Shown here: one piece after another, positions 17,432 through 25,547 of the stretch
Layout: each line of letters begins with the position of its first letter
Numbering within the stretch: the first letter of the stretch is position 1
Assembly (NCBI RefSeq): GCF_018390695.1
Contig: NZ_JAHBGF010000020.1
Span: 124,001 to 188,000 of the forward strand
From: Ancylobacter sonchi
GTDB lineage: Bacteria > Pseudomonadota > Alphaproteobacteria > Rhizobiales > Xanthobacteraceae
DNA length: 64,000 bases
Direction of reading: 5' to 3'
Notes under the pieces: generated by a model
What the model saw: only the letters and a program-made list of their open reading frames with translations
What the model was told of the DNA's origin: nothing
The model's database searches: none
Position numbers and translations under genes: made by a program

Positions 17432-17576
17432 AGGTCAGCTCCTTCAGTTTCGCCGCGACGGCGCGGCAGATGCGGGTGGCGGGCATGGCGTCGATACGGG
17501 CGGCGAAGCGCCGGGCGGGTTCAAGCGCGAGGCGCGCTCGGTCGATCGCGGCCTGCGCCGCGGTGGGGATGGGCAT
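17424..17576 (-). CDS. 50-residue basic protein upstream of E
   Basis: The frame from ATG 17576 reads MPIPTAAQAAIDRARLALEP and ends TYV with a stop overlapping the start of E (ATG 17431, TGA 17426-17424). A strong AGGAG lies 5-6 bases upstream. The protein is helical, Arg-rich and without recognised homology. Coupled position in the tail operon suggests a tail-assembly accessory or a relay gene. Confidence 0.5.
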   Translation of the reverse strand: MPIPTAAQAAIDRARLALEPARRFAARIDAMPATRICRAVAAKLKELTYV

Positions 17577-17585
17577 GGTGAGCTC

Positions 17586-17681
17586 CTAGGTGAAGTGAAT
17601 GCCGGCCACGACAGCCTTGACGCTATTGACCTTCAGGGGGCAGCGAGGCGCTCTGCCTTTCTCGGACGGGCCGGCTGGCCC
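17586..17681 (-). pseudogene. possible C-terminal remnant of a deleted tail gene
   Basis: In the 125 bp between the capsid stop and the 50-residue gene, one frame stays open for 31 codons and ends CPLKVNSVKAVVAGIHFT just before a TAG that forms part of the next gene's AGGAG site, a common arrangement at gene ends. In P2-like phages the sheath (FI) and tube (FII) genes occupy this place. The short frame could be what a deletion left. No start codon with a ribosome site is visible. Low confidence. Confidence 0.25.
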
Positions 17682-17701
17682 TCAATGGAGGTGCCCCCGA
17701 A

Positions 17702-19354
17702 TTACTCGCCGGGGTTCTTCGCGAGCCCGCGGTGATCGATAGCTTTCGCACCCACGTCGAGGCGGGCGCGGAATTCTATGCCGTCGATGGAGAAGCCGAC
17801 GCGGGTTTCAAGCTGCACCCGGCGCTCGCCGAGCAAATATGCAACTTCGACGGTGTCGATCGCCCCCGGCGCCGCGGCCATGAAGAACTGGCCGGCATTC
17901 CCGGCGATCGGTGCTCCCACGGCGGGATTGGAAATGCCCAGGTCCAGCCTCGGCTCGGCAATGATCTCAAGCTGCCGCAGCGAAGCGGGTAGCGCGTCGG
18001 CAGCAGTAGCGGGCCGGAAGTCGGTTTTCAGCAGCTGTTCGGCGCGGGTCTGAAGCTCGGCCGGCACGATCAGGTACTTCGGCCTCAAATTCAGCGGTTG
18101 CCCGGCGGGTGCGGTCTGCTTTCGAATCCGCGCATGCAGCACCTTGAGGGCGAGTTCGTCGAGATTGGCGCCCGGAGCGAGGTTGGCGTGAGCCCCAGAA
18201 AATAGCGCATGCCCGTCCGCCATTGCTGGGTTGCCCAGGATCTGAGCCCAAATCAGATCGCTTTCCAGCTGCGCGGCCTGCTGCGCGAACATCTGTCCGA
18301 GCCGGCCGAAGGCGTTGAGGTCGTCGTTGACGATCGCCTGCCGGCTGATGGCGACGATCTTGCCATAACTCGCGACGCGGTAGCGCTCTGCGGCCCCATC
18401 GTTCAGGCGGGCACGCTCGTATTCGCCGTGCTCCCCAATGCGGTCCAGCGGCGGCGCATCGCTGACCGCCACTCGGGCGAGCTCGCGAAAATCCGGCGCC
18501 GAGACGATGTTGACCAGCGGACGCCACGTCGCCGGAGCGGCTTCATATGCCCGCCGCAGAGTCCGGTTCACGACGTTGCTGAGGATCGTCGGGAAGTCAG
18601 TAGTGCCGTTGTAGCCACGCTGCGTCGCCAGGCCCGCGATCTCGTGGGGGCTCTTGCCTCGGGTGTCGGCGCCGTTGGCCTGCAAGAAGTCCCTGGCGAT
18701 GCTGACCAGAGACATGCCGCGATACTCGCGCCCGCCATCTGTGAGTGGATTAGCCGGGTCGATGCGATGCAGGAGGGCATTCTCGACGAACTCGGCTCGA
18801 CGCTCGCCAGCCTCGCGGAGGACACGCACCTCGATCGCCTCGCCGTTGAGCGACCGGACGTGCGCGCCGGGATCGGCGGGCACCGTCACCACTGAAATCT
18901 CCCAAGGCTCCCAACGAGTGAAACGCCGCACCGGCCAACCGTCGGCGCCGGATGCGTCCATTTGGAACTCAGTCTTGCCGTATCCAACCGACACGCCTCG
19001 AATGATGCCGTCCCGGATTTTCTGCACCCGATCGGCGTCCCCCGGCGCGCTCGACAGCAGAATGCGCGCCACCCCCTTGCGCCCCTCGAGCCTCGCCGAG
19101 CCGGGCACGACCGAGCCGATGACAGCGTCGACGCCGCCGAACATGTCATGGTTGTCGAGCAGGCTCGCGCCGGCGTTGAGGCGGGCCAGGTCGACATGCC
19201 CCTGCTGGCAGGAGAGTATCTCCCAGTAGGGCGTGCCGTCCGGCAGGACACGTGCGACAGGCGCTTCGGTGGCGAAGACGACCTCGATTGTGTTCGACCC
19301 CGCATCGTAGGAGGCGGCGCGGAACTCCCCGCCTGAATTTGCTCGATTATCCAT
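17702..19354 (-). CDS. prohead protease-major capsid protein fusion
   Basis: ATG 19354 has GGAGG at 7-base spacing and is preferred over ATG 19360. The 550-residue protein has an N-terminal HK97-type prohead protease (U35/S78-like) with NHD (His about 69) and GVSVGY (Ser about 122) as probable catalytic residues, then a major-capsid part with segments such as ATWRPLVNIVSAPDFRE and LDLGISNPAVGAPIAGN, resembling gpT-type coat proteins. Protease-coat fusions replace the separate scaffold/protease and coat genes. It is the only head gene found. The upstream 207-residue gene overlaps it slightly. Confidence 0.88.
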   Translation of the reverse strand: MDNRANSGGEFRAASYDAGSNTIEVVFATEAPVARVLPDGTPYWEILSCQQGHVDLARLNAGASLLDNHDMFGGVDAVIGSVVPGSARLEGRKGVARILLSSAPGDADRVQKIRDGIIRGVSVGYGKTEFQMDASGADGWPVRRFTRWEPWEISVVTVPADPGAHVRSLNGEAIEVRVLREAGERRAEFVENALLHRIDPANPLTDGGREYRGMSLVSIARDFLQANGADTRGKSPHEIAGLATQRGYNGTTDFPTILSNVVNRTLRRAYEAAPATWRPLVNIVSAPDFRELARVAVSDAPPLDRIGEHGEYERARLNDGAAERYRVASYGKIVAISRQAIVNDDLNAFGRLGQMFAQQAAQLESDLIWAQILGNPAMADGHALFSGAHANLAPGANLDELALKVLHARIRKQTAPAGQPLNLRPKYLIVPAELQTRAEQLLKTDFRPATAADALPASLRQLEIIAEPRLDLGISNPAVGAPIAGNAGQFFMAAAPGAIDTVEVAYLLGERRVQLETRVGFSIDGIEFRARLDVGAKAIDHRGLAKNPGE

Positions 19355-19356
19355 TG

Positions 19357-19980
19357 TCATCCTCCAACCGTCGGGTTGGCCGTGGTGTCTTCAAATGCCG
19401 GCCAACCGATCGGCGCGGTCTGCTTTGTCGGCGGCAGGGCGATGAGGTTCGTGATCGAATACCCGCTGCCGGCGAAGTATTTGCCCCACAGCGTGGCGCG
19501 CACGCCCTTGATTCCGGCACCCAGAGCCTCGGCGAGCTCGGCGTCGCTGCCCGAGTACAGGGCGCTGTTCAGCCGCTCGATCTCGGCCTCCACCAGCGCC
19601 AGGTCGGCCGCGAGGGGGGCCAGCAGCTTGGCCGCCTTGGCGCCATCGGTGTTCCAACGGCGGACCAGATCGTCACGGCGTGCTGTGGTCTCGGCGACGC
19701 GCTGACGGGCGGCTTCTCGGCGCTCGGCTGCTTCGCTCTCGGCGAGGCGGCGCTTCAGTTCCTCGGCACGCGCGACGCCCTTGTCGAAGTCGCGACGGGC
19801 GCGATCCCGGCCGGTGTCAGCTTCGGCGATGGCGCGGTCGTCGTCGCCGAGAAGTGCAGCGCGATAGGCACCTTCCGCATGATCGACGGCGGCGCGGAGG
19901 GCGGCTTCATCTATGGCGGCGAGCGCTGCACGCAGGTCTGCTGATGGCGCGGGGGCGCCACGAAATAATTTCCCCAGCAT
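19357..19980 (-). CDS. coiled-coil protein upstream of the capsid gene
   Basis: This 207-residue product has a long Ala/Arg/Glu-rich coiled coil at about residues 20-130 (DRARRDFDKGVARAEELKRR) and a Gly/Tyr-rich C-terminus (GKYFAGSGYSITNLIALPP). Its stop overlaps the first of two possible capsid starts by four bases, so the two are coupled. A coiled-coil protein immediately before the coat gene could be a scaffold or a head-size factor; the sequence alone does not show which. I do not recognise a family. Confidence 0.6.
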   Translation of the reverse strand: MLGKLFRGAPAPSADLRAALAAIDEAALRAAVDHAEGAYRAALLGDDDRAIAEADTGRDRARRDFDKGVARAEELKRRLAESEAAERREAARQRVAETTARRDDLVRRWNTDGAKAAKLLAPLAADLALVEAEIERLNSALYSGSDAELAEALGAGIKGVRATLWGKYFAGSGYSITNLIALPPTKQTAPIGWPAFEDTTANPTVGG

Positions 19981-19989
19981 GTTGGATCC

Positions 19990-20430
19990 TTATGTGGCGA
20001 GCCGCTCGAGGTCGGACTGGAGCGAGAGCCACACCGCCGAGAGATCGACCAGAGCTCGAGCGACCGGCTTGCCGTCGGCCTTGGAATGGGAGAAATCGAC
20101 ACTCTCGAACAGATGCGGCAGCACCGGAACGCCCGCCCGGTGGGTGGCGCGGTGGGCGCCGATGAACACCTCGTCAGAGGCGGGAAACCTGGCTCGATAT
20201 AGTGAAGCCAGCACGCCCGCGACGTACACGCTGTGCGGCGTCAGCCGGCGGGAGCCGCTGATCTTCTGATGAAGCGGCACGCCTAGGGCTTTAGCCATGG
20301 CCAACCAGTGGCTAAGAGTGTTCTCGGGAAGATCAAGCAGCTTGGCGGCATCGCCGATGGAGATGACCGGATCGAGCAGCCACGGCGGGCGTGCAAGGTC
20401 GACCCGAACGACTGCGCTGTCGTCGGTCAT
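19990..20430 (-). CDS. helix-turn-helix-like protein in the structural operon
   Basis: This 146-residue product carries VISIGDAAKLLDLPENTLSH, a pattern like MerR/excisionase-type winged helix-turn-helix domains, near its N-terminus (about residues 22-50), followed by an Arg-rich basic turn and a helical C-terminal part. It might regulate the structural genes or take the place of a small terminase-type DNA-binding subunit. It is 9 bp upstream of the coiled-coil gene. No family is recognised beyond the HTH guess. Confidence 0.5.
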   Translation of the reverse strand: MTDDSAVVRVDLARPPWLLDPVISIGDAAKLLDLPENTLSHWLAMAKALGVPLHQKISGSRRLTPHSVYVAGVLASLYRARFPASDEVFIGAHRATHRAGVPVLPHLFESVDFSHSKADGKPVARALVDLSAVWLSLQSDLERLAT

Positions 20431-20599
20431 GATGAATCCATTGTGAGGGACGAGCCGCGACGGCCCGCAAGGAAGAGTGAAAAAGAAAAGCCGCGGTCGC
20501 CGTCTAGGACCGGCGCCGCGACTTAGTCGAGGAGATGAGTGACCGACCGCTCCGAAGGTCCCTCAACATAAGTGCTTCGAAATACAGTTTAGGGACAAT

Positions 20600-21454
20600 T
20601 CAGGCCGCTTCTTTCACCACACCGGCCGGAATATTGTCGTTCGCGGCTTCATGGGTGAGTGAATACACTCCGAACGCGTCTAGCGCTTCATTCACCATGC
20701 GGATGCCCCATCGCTCCGCGGTCTTGCCGGCCGCGCCGAACTGGTCGCCGATCTCGCGAGCGGTGGCCGAGGATATGGCCAGGTCGAGCACCGCAGAATG
20801 CCGGGTACCGATTGCGCGGCGGGCGGCGTTGGCCTCGATGCTGCTGGCCATACGCAGTTCGCACCCTGCATCCGGCTCGTCCACCACGGCCACCGCGCCA
20901 ATGCCATGCTCTACGCCGTCGGCGCTACCGTGCGCGGCCTTCCGCCAGCGCGAGCCGGGCGCCACGTGGCGGGTACCGTAGGCCGCAGCGGTGACCTTTT
21001 CGAAGGGAGTCAGCGAGCGACCGCGCTTGTCGGCTCCCCAGCGCGCGAGGCTGCCCGCTTCGAATATGAGCTCGCCGAGCCGAACGGTGGTGCCCTCCAC
21101 CGACCAGCCGGCGGGGTGGCGGACGGGCTGCCGCCAGCGCCAGCGACGGTCGCGGCGGGTGACGACGTAGGGGCCGCGGCCAGCCGCCTCGAGCAGTTCG
21201 TCTACATCCGGCCTGTCGATCCGATAGATCGGCGGCGCCATCGAGTCGTCGGCACGGTCCACGGTCGGTGCCGGTGCGGGTGGGTTCATCAGGTCTCGCC
21301 AGCAGACCAGCAGTCCGAGGCGGGGGCGGTCATTCCGCAGTCGCTCTGCCGTCGGCCACGCGAGCCTCTGCCGGGTGGACGTGCCGCACCCGGCCACGAT
21401 GTGGCGATGTTCTTCAGGCGAGCGTGCGGTCCTGCCGTCCAGGTGGACGATCAT
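20600..21454 (-). CDS. hypothetical 284-residue protein at the head of the structural unit
   Basis: The start at 21454 (MIVHLDGRTARSPEEHRHIV) has GGAGA upstream; MNPPAPAP at 21289 is a weaker alternative. The protein has a Trp/Arg-rich middle (RRDRRWRWRQPVRHPAGW) and a C-terminal region with TAREIGDQFGAAGKTAERWG, which looks like a helix-turn-helix. A DNA- or RNA-binding regulatory role is possible. A 12-bp inverted repeat flanking a TATATT box lies about 180 bp upstream. Confidence 0.55.
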   Translation of the reverse strand: MIVHLDGRTARSPEEHRHIVAGCGTSTRQRLAWPTAERLRNDRPRLGLLVCWRDLMNPPAPAPTVDRADDSMAPPIYRIDRPDVDELLEAAGRGPYVVTRRDRRWRWRQPVRHPAGWSVEGTTVRLGELIFEAGSLARWGADKRGRSLTPFEKVTAAAYGTRHVAPGSRWRKAAHGSADGVEHGIGAVAVVDEPDAGCELRMASSIEANAARRAIGTRHSAVLDLAISSATAREIGDQFGAAGKTAERWGIRMVNEALDAFGVYSLTHEAANDNIPAGVVKEAA

Positions 21455-21629
21455 GCGCGGTCTCCATGATGATGTGGGAACGGCCTCTTGGTGGGCCGCA
21501 CTTAAATATAGCGTTTGGGCCTACCTCCCGCCCGCGCTCGTCGCCGAGAACCTCGGCGGGACGCACAAAATCGACCGACCCCAAAATTATGACAGTCACA
21601 CAGGACTTGCATGTGGAAGGCCCCAGGGT

Positions 21630-21690
21630 GGGGGTTCCGCGTCGAAAACCGTTGAAAATGCTATATTCTGTGCGAGGGCGCGGAACCCCC
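21630..21690. promoter_or_regulatory. 12-bp inverted repeat around an AT-rich promoter-like core
   Basis: gggggttccgcg (21630-21641) and cgcggaaccccc (21679-21690) are perfect inverted copies separated by 37 bp that contain ttgaaaatgctatatt. The site lies between the ParB-like gene and the 284-residue gene in a 320-bp region with no gene. It could be an operator for a dimeric regulator at the promoter of the structural genes, or an RNA hairpin in their leader. Confidence 0.45.
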
Positions 21691-21776
21691 TAGCGCAACT
21701 TTATACCGACGGAAAGCCCGCGGTAGCGCGTCCCCGCTCATGCCCTATAAGTTCCCAGTACCTAACCCAGGGGGGT

Positions 21777-22214
21777 CTAGGCTGCCTCCTCTACGTCGAT
21801 GGCGTTGTCGTTGGCTGCGGTGAGGTCAGGAGTGGCGGTGGATTGAACCTGACGAGCCGTTTGCACTGCACGCCGGGATACGTTCAACATGGACGCCGCA
21901 TCGTCCTGTGACATTGCCTGAATTTGAGCAATGTCCGTTCGCTCTCCTTGCCGCATACTCGCCAGCCGCGCCGCCACCATGGCACGCTGGCTTTCCGACA
22001 GGTGGCGGCGCTTGAGGTTGAGCGACACCACGAAGGCGAGCGGATCGTCGCCGTCGTACACCTGCGTGCCGATCGGCATCTCGGCCTGCATGGCCGCTCG
22101 ATATCGGTTGCGGCCGTCGAGTATCTTGCCGTCGTAGAGCCAGATCGGCTCGCGCATGCCGTGCTCGCCGATGAATACGATGCGGCTCAATCGAGGGGGG
22201 AAATCCCTAGGCAT
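21777..22214 (-). CDS. ParB-like protein (N-terminal boundary uncertain)
   Basis: The conserved part reads HGMREPIWLYDGKILDGRNR followed by ALFVVSLN-like and SESQRAMVAARLA segments, with a helix-turn-helix near the C-terminus (QDDAASMLNVSRRAVQTAR). This is the ParB/Srx-type domain found in many phages and plasmids. The open frame extends upstream to 22544 but runs through the iteron repeats, so I place the start near the ATG at 22214; the first 15 residues then match the family only loosely. It could bind the nearby iterons. Function in partition is not implied. Confidence 0.65.
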   Translation of the reverse strand: MPRDFPPRLSRIVFIGEHGMREPIWLYDGKILDGRNRYRAAMQAEMPIGTQVYDGDDPLAFVVSLNLKRRHLSESQRAMVAARLASMRQGERTDIAQIQAMSQDDAASMLNVSRRAVQTARQVQSTATPDLTAANDNAIDVEEAA

Positions 22215-22426
22215 GGCGGCAAGCGCGACCAAGTTTCCGGTTCCGAAACTTGGTCCGCGAAGGACATAGTCAGCCCGCGCGACATTCACGAAGCCCGCCA
22301 AATCCGCGATGCCGAGGCGGCAAGTCCTGGCGTTGTGCGGAGAACGCTGGATACGCTGATTGAGGCTGGCGAGGAGCCGGCATGATTGCTCCTGCCCGGC
22401 AGTAACAATCGGCGGTGCTCCACCAA

Positions 22427-22561
22427 TGCGCCACCAGCGCAATTGGTGGATGGCGCTTGCGCCACCACCGATTTTTACTAAGGGCAATTTGGTGGTGGCG
22501 CAGCCGAAATTCTGAATCTCGTTGCGCCACCAATGCGCCACCAAATTTCGGTGGTGGCGCA
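22427..22561. repeat. iteron cluster 1 (tgcgccacca, six exact copies in both orientations)
   Basis: The 10-mer tgcgccacca occurs exactly at 22427, 22458, 22523 and 22534 on the plus strand and, inverted, at 22493-22502 and 22552-22561. Degenerate copies lie around 22420 and 22445. Spacings are 11 and about 30 bp. Such clusters serve as replication origins or partition/repressor sites. It lies between the ParB-like gene and an 80-residue gene, about 1.3 kb from the RepA-like gene. Confidence 0.75.
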
Positions 22562-22565
22562 GCCC

Positions 22566-22808
22566 TTAGGCGGCCCGGCCCGGACGGTTTGCCTCGACGA
22601 CCCTCACGCCCTTACGGGCCTTGCGTTCGGCATCGTCGTGATACTCGACCTCCTCAATGACGCCGTTAGACCTCCAGGCCTTGAGGATCGATGCCGCCTG
22701 CTCTGGCACGACATCGGTGTGGCGGATGACGACGACGATGTGATGGGGTGAAATGTCGACGGCCGCCGCGATTACGTCGACGACCGACGACAAAGCAAAT
22801 TTTGCCAT
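22566..22808 (-). CDS. hypothetical 80-residue protein
   Basis: The start is the ATG at 22808 (MAKFALSSVVDVIAAAVDIS) behind gagg; a longer frame to 22967 would read through the intrinsic terminator at 22855-22880, so the shorter form is preferred. It has a helix followed by strand HIVVVIRHTD and a C-terminal basic tail (ERKARKGVRVVEANRPGRAA). It may be a small winged-helix protein; no family is recognised. Its stop is directly beside the iterons. Confidence 0.5.
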   Translation of the reverse strand: MAKFALSSVVDVIAAAVDISPHHIVVVIRHTDVVPEQAASILKAWRSNGVIEEVEYHDDAERKARKGVRVVEANRPGRAA

Positions 22809-22854
22809 GTCGGTAACCTCGTCGCGGCAATGCGCGACTTTCATGTTGGGAAAT

Positions 22855-22880
22855 AAAAAAGCCGCCCGGGCGGGGCGGCT
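22855..22880 (-). terminator. strong rho-independent terminator
   Basis: Read on the minus strand, agccgccc and gggcggct pair over a 5-nt loop (8 bp) and are followed directly by six T residues and ATTT. It ends a minus-strand transcript coming from about 23.2 kb that contains no protein gene, which supports the RNA described next. Confidence 0.85.
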
Positions 22881-23205
22881 GGTGGTGGAAAACAACGCCA
22901 AGTCAGTCATCATGTGATTCGAGACTGACGGGGCAATAGACTCATCGGCGACGTAAGTCGTGCTCACATGCGAGAAGGTCCGGTTTGTCCGGGCTTGAGC
23001 AGCGGGCTCTCACCCGCTTGATGATGGAGGCGTCCGTGAGGAAGCTGAAGTTGGTCGCCGTGCGGGCTTATACCCGTTGGCGATTCCGACGGATGGAGCA
23101 TGTCCGTGCTCACCACCGTTCGTGGCCGGGACAACTGTCCTTCGACTTCTAGGTCAGCGTCATAACCTGACTGCCCCGTCAGTCTCACCGAAGGCTTCGA
23201 AGAAG
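22855..23205 (-). ncRNA. candidate structured non-coding RNA closed by a 15-bp helix
   Basis: A perfect 15-bp inverted repeat, gagactgacggggca at 22921-22935 and tgccccgtcagtctc at 23172-23186, encloses about 236 nt containing several hairpins: agcggg/cccgct near 23000, a related gcgggcttatacccg near 23065, and acgga/tccgt near 23090. A TATATATA box lies at about 23213-23220 and a strong minus-strand terminator at 22855-22880. A 74-residue frame in the region has no coding character. Alternative: a 266-bp MITE-like sequence with 15-bp terminal repeats. No target-site duplication is evident. No known RNA family is recognised. Confidence 0.45.
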
Positions 23206-23280
23206 TACCCTTCTATATATACCCGTTTGTTTCGGTGTTTTCGGCGCGCCCAAGCCCGGTTTTGTATACGCTGCGGGAAA

Positions 23281-23694
23281 TCACGCAGGTATTGCCGCGC
23301 GGGCCTTCAAAGCTGCGTCTCGCAGGGCGATGTCCCGTTCCAGCCGGGCTATCCGCCGGGCAGCATTGGCCATCGTCGACCGCTCCTGCGCCCTCTGGCT
23401 GGCGGCGTACGCCAAGAGCCGGCCAGCCGCCGCCAGCTGACCGGTGGCGAAGGCCACAGCCTGCACGCGGGTGGAATAGCCGGATGCGTCCCGTCCGGCC
23501 TCCTCCAGCGACTTGCCGTCCACCAGCACAGCGCTGGCGATGTCCACTAGCCCAGCATGTCGCAGCACCTCGTCGGCATCCGCGCGGAAGGTGGGGTCGG
23601 TTGCATACCGTCGGCACCGGAGCATCACGCCCAACTCGCCGGCCGGGGAGACGTGCCGAAGTACCTTGTTCAATGGATCGACGCGGGCGGTCAT
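23281..23694 (-). CDS. hypothetical phage-type protein downstream of the RepA-like gene
   Basis: The start is the ATG at 23694 (MTARVDPLNKVLRHVSPAGE) with GGAG upstream. The product has 137 residues and is strongly helical, ending in an Ala/Arg coiled-coil (RRIARLERDIALRDAALKAR). It sits between iteron cluster 2 and the candidate RNA. No family is recognised. The position just after the replication gene suggests a role in replication or regulation, by context only. Confidence 0.55.
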   Translation of the reverse strand: MTARVDPLNKVLRHVSPAGELGVMLRCRRYATDPTFRADADEVLRHAGLVDIASAVLVDGKSLEEAGRDASGYSTRVQAVAFATGQLAAAGRLLAYAASQRAQERSTMANAARRIARLERDIALRDAALKARAAIPA

Positions 23695-23733
23695 CTTTCT
23701 ACTCCACTTAAGGGGTGGTTCCAGCGGACGGGG

Positions 23734-23836
23734 TTCCACCCCCTTCCAGCGGGTTCCACCCCGCCGGGGGGTATAAGGGGGGTGGAAGAACAGGGGGGTG
23801 GAAGGGGGTGGAACAGGGGTGGAAGGTGGGGTGGAA
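23734..23836. repeat. iteron cluster 2 (ggggtggaa, seven copies) next to the RepA-like gene
   Basis: ggggtggaa occurs at 23779, 23795, 23805, 23816 and 23828 and inverted (ttccacccc) at 23734 and 23754. The spacing of the last four is 10-12 bp, one helical turn, so the copies lie on one face of the DNA. It lies directly after the RepA-like gene stop at 23838. The arrangement resembles replication origins with iterons bound by an element-encoded initiator, as in P4, which has two such sites. Confidence 0.75.
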
Positions 23837-23837
23837 G

Positions 23838-25547
23838 CTATTCAACCGCCCCGCGATCCGGCCCGAAATCCTCGGCCGAGACGATCAGCCGCTGACGCTG
23901 TTTCGACGGCGGCCCCTCCCATATTACCTTGATCGTGCCATCGACGAGCAGCCGCTGCATGGCCGCTTCGAACTGCTTCTTGGTCGTGCCGCCTGCCTGC
24001 GGATGGTCCGCCATCACTGCCGGCGCGTAATTCACGCCCTTCGTTGAGGCGATGCGCTGCCCTGTGCGGTTGATCGCCGACAGGAGCTCCACGAAGATCT
24101 CGTCATGCCTCCGGTGCACCAACCCCAGCGCTGCGGGCTCCAGCGGCGAGTCCGCGACGAAAGCGCCGGCTTCCCACCTGAAGCGCATCTTCTCGCCGAC
24201 GGCGCCGTAGTTCGCCTTCATCACCTCCAACTCGCGGACATTGGGGTCTGCGGCCTCGCCCGTCGGCCTGGTCAGATAGAGCCTGCTCCGCACGCTGTTC
24301 GACCAGCCCGTGCTGCCGGACGTGCCGGTGCCGCTCTGCATCCCCGACACCGAAGGGTGCGCGAGCAGCAGCACAGCCGGGCCGGAAAGGGCCAGCTTCC
24401 GCAGCGCCGCGATGAAATTCCGAACTTGGTTCCGCTTGATCTCGTCGCCCGCGAACAGGTCGGCTGCCGTGTCTAGGATGAGCAAGTCAGGCTGGAATTC
24501 CGCCACCTTCCGCTCAAGGGCCGCGTGGAGCCGAGTAAACAGCAGCGTGCCGTCTCGCCCCGGCGCGGCAAGGGTGGCGTCCTGATCGGCGAGCGGTGCA
24601 ATCAGCATCTGGCCGCTAAGGTCGGCCAGATCGCCGCCCAGCGCTTCGACGATGTCGACGGTGCGCCGGTGGATCTCGTCGATGTCGTCCTCGGCCGCGA
24701 CGTACAGCACCTTGCCTTCTGCGGGACTAAGGCCTGCCGTTGACACGCCGAACGCCGATGCGACGCCGAGTTGGAGTGCGAGCAAGCTCTTGCCCGTCCC
24801 GCCGTCGCCGGTCAGGAGGGTAACCTGCCTGGCGGGGATCAGGGCGGGCAGGAACCATTCCCGCTCTGGCACAGGCTGCCCGGCCCAGGCGGCGGGGTCG
24901 AGCGTTGGCAGGCGATGCAGGATATCGTCAGCGGCTTCGCGGGGAACCTGTAAGGGCTGCAACGGAGTCGTTTCCATCTCCCGGCGCGCCATCCGCTCGA
25001 TGAGCTTATCTGAGGCGTTCGGATGTTGCCTCTCCACCCGCGCGCAGATCTCGTCGAACGTCTCTGCAGGTCGCTCCGGGGAAGCTGGCGCCGCCGTAGC
25101 AAGCGCACCAGCCAGCGAGCGTGACCGCTCTTGGCGCTCACGCAACGGCTGGCCGGTACGGACCGCCTTTCGCACCATCTCTACGGCTGCTGAAAATGGG
25201 TCAAGACAATCAATCTGCTGGATTTGCACGTCGCCGCCACGATCCAGTACCGCAACGCGGACGCCGATGGGAGCGTCCGGCCGGAAGCGCTTGAATGTAT
25301 CGACCAGCACGCCGAGTCGGCGCTCTTCCCCGGCCGGCAGCGCATCTAGATCACCCGTGTAGAAATCGAAGCCGGCGGTATCGATCGCGGCAGTATCGAG
25401 CGAGCCGTCAGGCGCGACGGGGAAGAGCGCTATGTCTCCATACAGCTGGGTCCGCATCTGGCGCACCCGGCCGAAGATGGCGGCGCGCTGCGGGAGGTGA
25501 ATGACCTCGGCTTCTGCGGAATTAGCCTGCATGCGCGGCACCGCCAT
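23838..25547 (-). CDS. RepA-like AAA-family replication ATPase
   Basis: This 569-residue protein has an N-terminal region of about 200 residues without a clear domain, then a RecA/RepA-type ATPase core with Walker A GDGGTGKS (residues 247-254) and Walker B LLILD (355-359, followed by TAADLFAGDE), and a C-terminal helical part. Hexameric RepA-type helicases drive replication of plasmids and integrative elements. The absence of a recognisable primase motif means it is more likely a helicase than a primase-helicase. Start MAVPRMQ is the first of several possible. It overlaps the 80-residue gene upstream by 26 bp and is flanked by iterons. Confidence 0.8.
   Translation of the reverse strand: MAVPRMQANSAEAEVIHLPQRAAIFGRVRQMRTQLYGDIALFPVAPDGSLDTAAIDTAGFDFYTGDLDALPAGEERRLGVLVDTFKRFRPDAPIGVRVAVLDRGGDVQIQQIDCLDPFSAAVEMVRKAVRTGQPLRERQERSRSLAGALATAAPASPERPAETFDEICARVERQHPNASDKLIERMARREMETTPLQPLQVPREAADDILHRLPTLDPAAWAGQPVPEREWFLPALIPARQVTLLTGDGGTGKSLLALQLGVASAFGVSTAGLSPAEGKVLYVAAEDDIDEIHRRTVDIVEALGGDLADLSGQMLIAPLADQDATLAAPGRDGTLLFTRLHAALERKVAEFQPDLLILDTAADLFAGDEIKRNQVRNFIAALRKLALSGPAVLLLAHPSVSGMQSGTGTSGSTGWSNSVRSRLYLTRPTGEAADPNVRELEVMKANYGAVGEKMRFRWEAGAFVADSPLEPAALGLVHRRHDEIFVELLSAINRTGQRIASTKGVNYAPAVMADHPQAGGTTKKQFEAAMQRLLVDGTIKVIWEGPPSKQRQRLIVSAEDFGPDRGAVE

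Noticed and set aside
22427..22561. CRISPR-like array
   Set aside because: Repeats are 10 bp, irregularly spaced and in both orientations, with no spacers of uniform length and no cas genes.
22921..23186. Retron msr-msd RNA
   Set aside because: The long closing helix is suggestive, but no reverse transcriptase gene is present in the element.
22964..23188. 74-codon minus-strand gene inside the inverted repeat
   Set aside because: No ribosome-binding site, no recognisable composition, and it lies within RNA-like hairpins.
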